Shown here one piece after another: positions 60,310-64,000 of a stretch of 64,000 bases of DNA; the stretch's first letter is position 1; each line of letters opens with the position of its first letter. The position numbers were made by a program, and so were the translations under genes. Below the pieces are notes generated by a model. That model was not told where the DNA came from, ran no database searches, and was given only the letters and a program-made list of their open reading frames with translations. The DNA lies in the NCBI GenBank assembly GCA_029260035.1, contig JAJDEA010000104.1:1-64000 (forward strand). The letters are read 5' to 3'. This stretch comes from Phycisphaerae bacterium (GTDB lineage: Bacteria; Planctomycetota; Phycisphaerae; UBA1845).

Positions 60310-61439
60310 CCGCAAGGCCCTTCCGGCATCGAAAGCGGAAGCGGAATCCCCGCTCCGCCCGTCGAATCAGGCGGGTCGTCCTCCCAGACGCCGGCGATTG
60401 GCTCTTCGCAGAACGGACAGGTCGAGCCTTTCATCCTGTTTTCTTCGACGATAAAGCCCCGACGTCGAATGAGGAGTTTCTCACACGCAGGGCAATAGGT
60501 GTTTTCGCGCCTGCCGATGCCGTCTCGAACGTTTCCCGGATAGACAAACTTCAGCCCTGCTGCTTTGCCGATGTCGTACGCACGAATCAACGTTTCCACC
60601 GGCGTTCTCGGCGGATCGGTCATTTTGTATTCCGGATGAAACGCCGTCACATGCCAGGGAATATCCACAGAAACACCCGCGATAAAATCAGCCATTCGCT
60701 TCAGCTCGTCATCACTATCATTGAAGGTCGGTACGACGAGTGTCACGACCTCGACCCAAAAGTCCATTTGTTTCAGCCGCTTGATCGTATCGAGCACGTT
60801 TTCAAGAATACCGCCCAGCTTGCGATAATTACGATCGTCAAACGTCTTGAGATCGACCTTGTAGAGATCAACGTATGGTCGAATGAACGCCAACACCTCC
60901 GGCGTCGCATTGCCGTTGCTTATGAACCCGCAAACGATTCCTTCCGCACGCGCCAGCTTGAAAATCTCGACCGCCCAGTCAGCGGTAATCAGAGGTTCGT
61001 TGTATGTGCTCACAATGGCCGGCACCTTGTGTCGAAGGGCTGCCTCGATGAGCTTTTCCGGCTCAACAAAATTAGGTCTGGAAACGGCCGCATCATCGCG
61101 AAGCGCCTGACTCGTCACCCAGTTTTGACAATAGCTGCAATGCAGGTCGCACCCCAGCATCCCGAAGGACAGCGCGTCCCTCGCCGGGAAAGCATGGTAG
61201 AAAGGCTTCTTCGCGATGGGGTCGATTTGCAGGCCTGCAACATACCCCGCCGGCGCGCGCAGCTCGCCGTTCTCATTAAAGCGCACTCTGCAGACGCCGC
61301 CACGTCCCGGCTGAATCATGCATCGATGACCACACGCCAGGCAGCGAACCCGCACACCATCGCCATGTACGACCAGTTCAGGCGCGGAAGCCATCGTGTT
61401 CTCGAATAGTATTTCTTTCAGCTTCACGGATGCGGACAT
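60306..61439 (-). CDS. amrS: AmmeMemoRadiSam-system radical SAM protein (AmrS-like)
   Basis: Radical SAM enzyme related to pyruvate-formate-lyase activators. The [4Fe-4S] cysteines are Cys97, Cys101 and Cys104 (CDLHCSYC). A cysteine cluster precedes it (CLACGHRC...GGVC, residues 33-50) and STYNEPLITADWA, ISNGNATPEVL and VDLYKVDLKTFDD follow in family order. A further C-terminal ribbon (CPACEKL...CPFCEEP) is present. The AMMECR1- and Memo-like partners of this system are not in the window, and the true substrate is not established. A four-base overlap joins it to the membrane protein downstream. Confidence 0.88.
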   Translation of the reverse strand: MSASVKLKEILFENTMASAPELVVHGDGVRVRCLACGHRCMIQPGRGGVCRVRFNENGELRAPAGYVAGLQIDPIAKKPFYHAFPARDALSFGMLGCDLHCSYCQNWVTSQALRDDAAVSRPNFVEPEKLIEAALRHKVPAIVSTYNEPLITADWAVEIFKLARAEGIVCGFISNGNATPEVLAFIRPYVDLYKVDLKTFDDRNYRKLGGILENVLDTIKRLKQMDFWVEVVTLVVPTFNDSDDELKRMADFIAGVSVDIPWHVTAFHPEYKMTDPPRTPVETLIRAYDIGKAAGLKFVYPGNVRDGIGRRENTYCPACEKLLIRRRGFIVEENRMKGSTCPFCEEPIAGVWEDDPPDSTGGAGIPLPLSMPEGPCG

Positions 61440-61877
61440 GAAATCCCTCCCACGGGTTTGGGCTTACGCAATACCTGATAGCGAATTATATCCCGCTTGC
61501 GACGCTCTTCCTATCCAATCGTAGAATCCGCAGTATTCAAGTGATTCGGGCCAAACCGTCATGACGACTGGAATTGGCAACCCGAGCATAAAATCTGATT
61601 CAGCGCATCCTGCAATCGCCACTGAAAACAAGGAAACGCAATTTGTCGATAGAGATTACGAAGATGACAACCTTCAACGCTGACAATATCTTCGCGGGGT
61701 GATAACATCTTCGAGCTTAGTGAGGCAAGCCGTCTCGGCATCACGGAACGACGGAATCACGGTGGTTCCGAGATTGAATGGAAGACAATTAGGAGTACTG
61801 TCACGAAAGCGATTAGCGAATTCAATCCAAACGACTCCTCAGGGACGATATGTCAACGTCAGCTCAGGAAGTCCCGC
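61440..61877. other. gene-free stretch before the sulfatase-TPR gene
   Basis: About 440 bases upstream of both divergent genes. A minus-strand frame at 61559-61744 has several Cys but no recognisable family and no ribosome site. No RNA fold is evident. Confidence 0.4.
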
Positions 61878-64000
61878 ATGAGATTCCCGGAAAAGCGGAT
61901 TTGGTCAACCCAAGGTCTCGCCGTTTTGGGCCTGATCTTGCTGTCTCTCTTAACGTCGTGCCGTCGTGAAAAATCGGTTCAGGATCAGACGAAAAAACCG
62001 AGTCGGCCCAATTTGCTGCTCGTCACCTTCGATACAACCCGTGCGGACTATATCGGATGCTATGGGCGTTCAGCCGCTTCGACTCCTAACATCGACAGCA
62101 TAGCCAAACGCGGCGTTCGATTTAGTTCCTGCCGTGCGACGGCACCGCTCACGCTCCCCTCGCATGCGTCGATGCTCACAGGCCTATACCCATTCAATCA
62201 CGGGTTGCGTGACAATCGAATGGGACCTCTGGACGACGCCGTTGTCACGCTGACAGAAACCCTCAAAGAAGAAGGCTACAAGACCGGCGCGGTCATCGCA
62301 GCCTATGTACTGCATTCCAAGTTCGGCTTAGCACAGGGTTTCGATCATTACGAGGAAGACTTCGGGGAAAACGCCCACGACGAGGATGATGATCACACAC
62401 AGCGAAACGCCGAGGCAGTAACCGATGCGGCCCTTACGGTCCTCGATGCCATAAACGATGGCCCGTTTTTTCTCTGGGCACATTACTTTGACCCGCATAA
62501 CCCCTACTCCGCACCGGGGTACAAACCAACCGGCGACATGCGGGAAGCCTATGCAGCCGAGATTCACTATGCAGATCGCCAACTTGGAAGGCTTCTGGAC
62601 CGTGTTCGAAAGATGGACGAGGAGCGCAACACGGAGACGATTATTGCCTTCGTAGCGGATCACGGAGAGGCACTCGGAGACCACGGAGAATTGACACATG
62701 CTCTCTTCATTTATGAAGAAACGATCCATGTGCCCTTTATAATCGAACGACCAACTCATCCGTCAGAGCACGGCCAAGTTGTTGATCAACTCGTATCCAT
62801 AACAGACCTGTTTCCGACAGTTCTTGATTGGCTCAACTTGCCTTTGCCTTATGAAATCGACGGTGAGTTGCTGCCCTGGCCGGATGGTAGCTCGGCACGG
62901 CAGAAAGAGAGCAGAGAGAATTGCTACTTTGAAACTCAAATGCCCCTCAGCGTTCATGGGTGGAGCCCACTTGAATCAGTTATCGTCGGCGATGACAAAT
63001 ATATCCTTGCGCCTAGACCCGAGCTCTACAATCTCCGAACGGATCCGGCTGAAGCGATAAACCTGGCCTCATCGAATCCAACACGGATACAACAACTCCA
63101 TGCAACACTTGAAGAAATCAAGACTCGCAAAAGCAATCGGCCAGAGTTCAAACTTGGCCGACGTCTGAATGACTCTGAAACCATTAAGAAACTAGGGGAC
63201 CTCGGCTATGCATCGGGAGTCGCCAACAATCGCGTTGATGACTTACCGGACGCCAAGGACTTAGTCGCATGGCACATCAAGGTATCCAGGCACTTGATGA
63301 TGGCTGGGAAGGAGCGTCTTGAATTCGGCGTCGAGACCATCGAAGGGTTACTTCAGGTCGACCCGCAAAATCGTTGGGCGGCTGCAACTTTCGGCAGTTC
63401 GATCTTACATCCGAAATACCAACAGCGTTTGATGGCCGCAGTCTCGCAAGCCGCTCAAAAACTGTTTGAAGAAGGAAAAGGACAAGATTTTGTCACGATG
63501 TACGCTGAGCTTCTTGACTCAAAAAGCCTGCTGAAATTCGGGAAAGAGCTACTCGAGCAGACTATCGTTAAATTCCCCGATGCTTCAAGAATCAATCAGT
63601 TGCTTGGCATTGCTTACCTGGAGAGTGGAGATTTCGAAAAATCGGTCACACAATTCGAGCAAACGCTGCTTGTCAATCCAACAAATATTCGAGTCCTCAT
63701 TGGCAAAGGACGAGCGCTCATCGGGCAGGGCGCGTTTCAGGAAGCCGAGAAAACCCTTCGATTGGCACTTCGTGAAGATAAGGATAATGATAACGCCGAG
63801 ATTCATTTCGAACTGGGCAATGTCTTGTCCAAGCTGAACCGCATAGAGGAAGCCGCCACTTCCTACCGGAAAGCCATAGACCTGAACGAGAAACAACCTG
63901 ACTATTGTGTCAAACTGGCGGGCTTGTTGAACGCCAGCGGTCGCACACAGGAAGCAATGGAATATATGGAGACGGCAATAGGACTGTACAAAGAGGAACT
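61878..64000 (+). CDS. sulfatase/alkaline-phosphatase-superfamily lipoprotein with C-terminal TPRs (3' end outside window)
   Basis: The frame is open to the window edge, about 707 codons long. The signal ends at lipobox LLTSC (Cys28). NLLLVTFDTTRADYIGCYG has the metal-binding Asp, and IAFVADHGEALGDHGELTHALF the second metal set. In the nucleophile position APLTLPSHASMLTG replaces the sulfatase CxPxR with TxPxH, so formylglycine is impossible and Thr92 is the candidate nucleophile, as in phosphoglycerol-transferase-like relatives. TPR-like repeats begin at ~540 (INQLLGIAYLESGDFEKSVTQFEQTLL) and continue past the edge. AGGAAG precedes ATG 61878. Confidence 0.85.
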   Translation, partial: MRFPEKRIWSTQGLAVLGLILLSLLTSCRREKSVQDQTKKPSRPNLLLVTFDTTRADYIGCYGRSAASTPNIDSIAKRGVRFSSCRATAPLTLPSHASMLTGLYPFNHGLRDNRMGPLDDAVVTLTETLKEEGYKTGAVIAAYVLHSKFGLAQGFDHYEEDFGENAHDEDDDHTQRNAEAVTDAALTVLDAINDGPFFLWAHYFDPHNPYSAPGYKPTGDMREAYAAEIHYADRQLGRLLDRVRKMDEERNTETIIAFVADHGEALGDHGELTHALFIYEETIHVPFIIERPTHPSEHGQVVDQLVSITDLFPTVLDWLNLPLPYEIDGELLPWPDGSSARQKESRENCYFETQMPLSVHGWSPLESVIVGDDKYILAPRPELYNLRTDPAEAINLASSNPTRIQQLHATLEEIKTRKSNRPEFKLGRRLNDSETIKKLGDLGYASGVANNRVDDLPDAKDLVAWHIKVSRHLMMAGKERLEFGVETIEGLLQVDPQNRWAAATFGSSILHPKYQQRLMAAVSQAAQKLFEEGKGQDFVTMYAELLDSKSLLKFGKELLEQTIVKFPDASRINQLLGIAYLESGDFEKSVTQFEQTLLVNPTNIRVLIGKGRALIGQGAFQEAEKTLRLALREDKDNDNAEIHFELGNVLSKLNRIEEAATSYRKAIDLNEKQPDYCVKLAGLLNASGRTQEAMEYMETAIGLYKEE

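Noticed and set aside
1-64000. CRISPR array, transposon or prophage.
   Set aside because: No regularly spaced repeats, no transposase or integrase motifs, and no terminal inverted repeats were found. The 99-bp repeats around acr3 are coding sequence.

Overview
The window most likely comes from the chromosome of a planctomycete, perhaps Phycisphaerae-like. This is inferred from protein style, not from a marker gene. Supporting traits are several small proteins with the ribbon CxxCxYxLxGLxxxxxCPECG, secreted proteins with dockerin-like tails (DxNxDGxxDxxD; VNGVDVLRLVNxFNG), a PEP-CTERM protein, a sulfatase-TPR lipoprotein, an orphan FlgI-like lipoprotein and an unusually long leucyl-tRNA synthetase. 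Base composition looks close to 50% GC. There is no rRNA, CRISPR array, transposase or phage gene that I can see, and I found no tRNA by eye.

Layout. 1-6.2 kb: a TIGR01777 epimerase, a DCC-family thiol protein, a small membrane protein and a second SDR, then two Hsp20 chaperones, a small anchored protein and an SppA-type lipoprotein protease. 6.2-18.5 kb: housekeeping (class II cytochrome c, CYTH protein, leuS, aroB, folC, a TrkA-N protein, a Ca2+/cation antiporter, a cyclodeaminase-family protein, a DUF2064 glycosyltransferase). 18.8-27.8 kb: cell-envelope and secreted proteins, including a 1241-residue Cys-rich protein with two cohesin-like domains, a PEP-CTERM protein, a STAS protein and a DUF255 thioredoxin-fold lipoprotein. 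28-36 kb: a YhaM-like nuclease, then gcvPA - zinc-ribbon membrane protein - gcvPB - octanoyl/lipoyl transferase, with icd, folP and infA on the opposite strand. 36-47.5 kb: an M1-like peptidase, a small lipoprotein, superoxide dismutase, a tightly overlapped quinone operon (ubiE - membrane/TPR protein - ubiX - ubiA), a FlgI-like lipoprotein and a secreted protein. 47.5-49.7 kb: an ACR3 arsenite carrier flanked by two near-identical zinc-ribbon coding segments. 49.7-64 kb: pcm, DUF1579, a subtilisin-like protein without catalytic residues, the gap-pgk-rpe-(pseudo)phosphatase-accD operon ending at a clear terminator, AmrS plus a ribbon protein, and a sulfatase-TPR lipoprotein running off the end.

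How the parts fit. The glycine cleavage genes and the lipoyl/octanoyl transferase form one functional unit, because glycine decarboxylase acts on lipoyl-GcvH. The quinone genes carry out late prenylation, decarboxylation and methylation steps, probably of menaquinone. The glycolytic operon supplies triose and pentose phosphates and links to fatty-acid synthesis through accD.

The most notable points are: two pseudoenzymes (a subtilase lacking Asp, His, Ser and the oxyanion Asn; a histidine phosphatase whose RHG is PWP); the ACR3 gene placed between duplicated zinc-ribbon starts and overlapping a 44-codon ribbon ORF; a recurrent GAGCTTGCTC element upstream of six unrelated genes, always in the orientation of the gene; and a cohesin-like/dockerin-like set of secreted proteins. 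I did not find one convincing multi-gene system that is wholly new.
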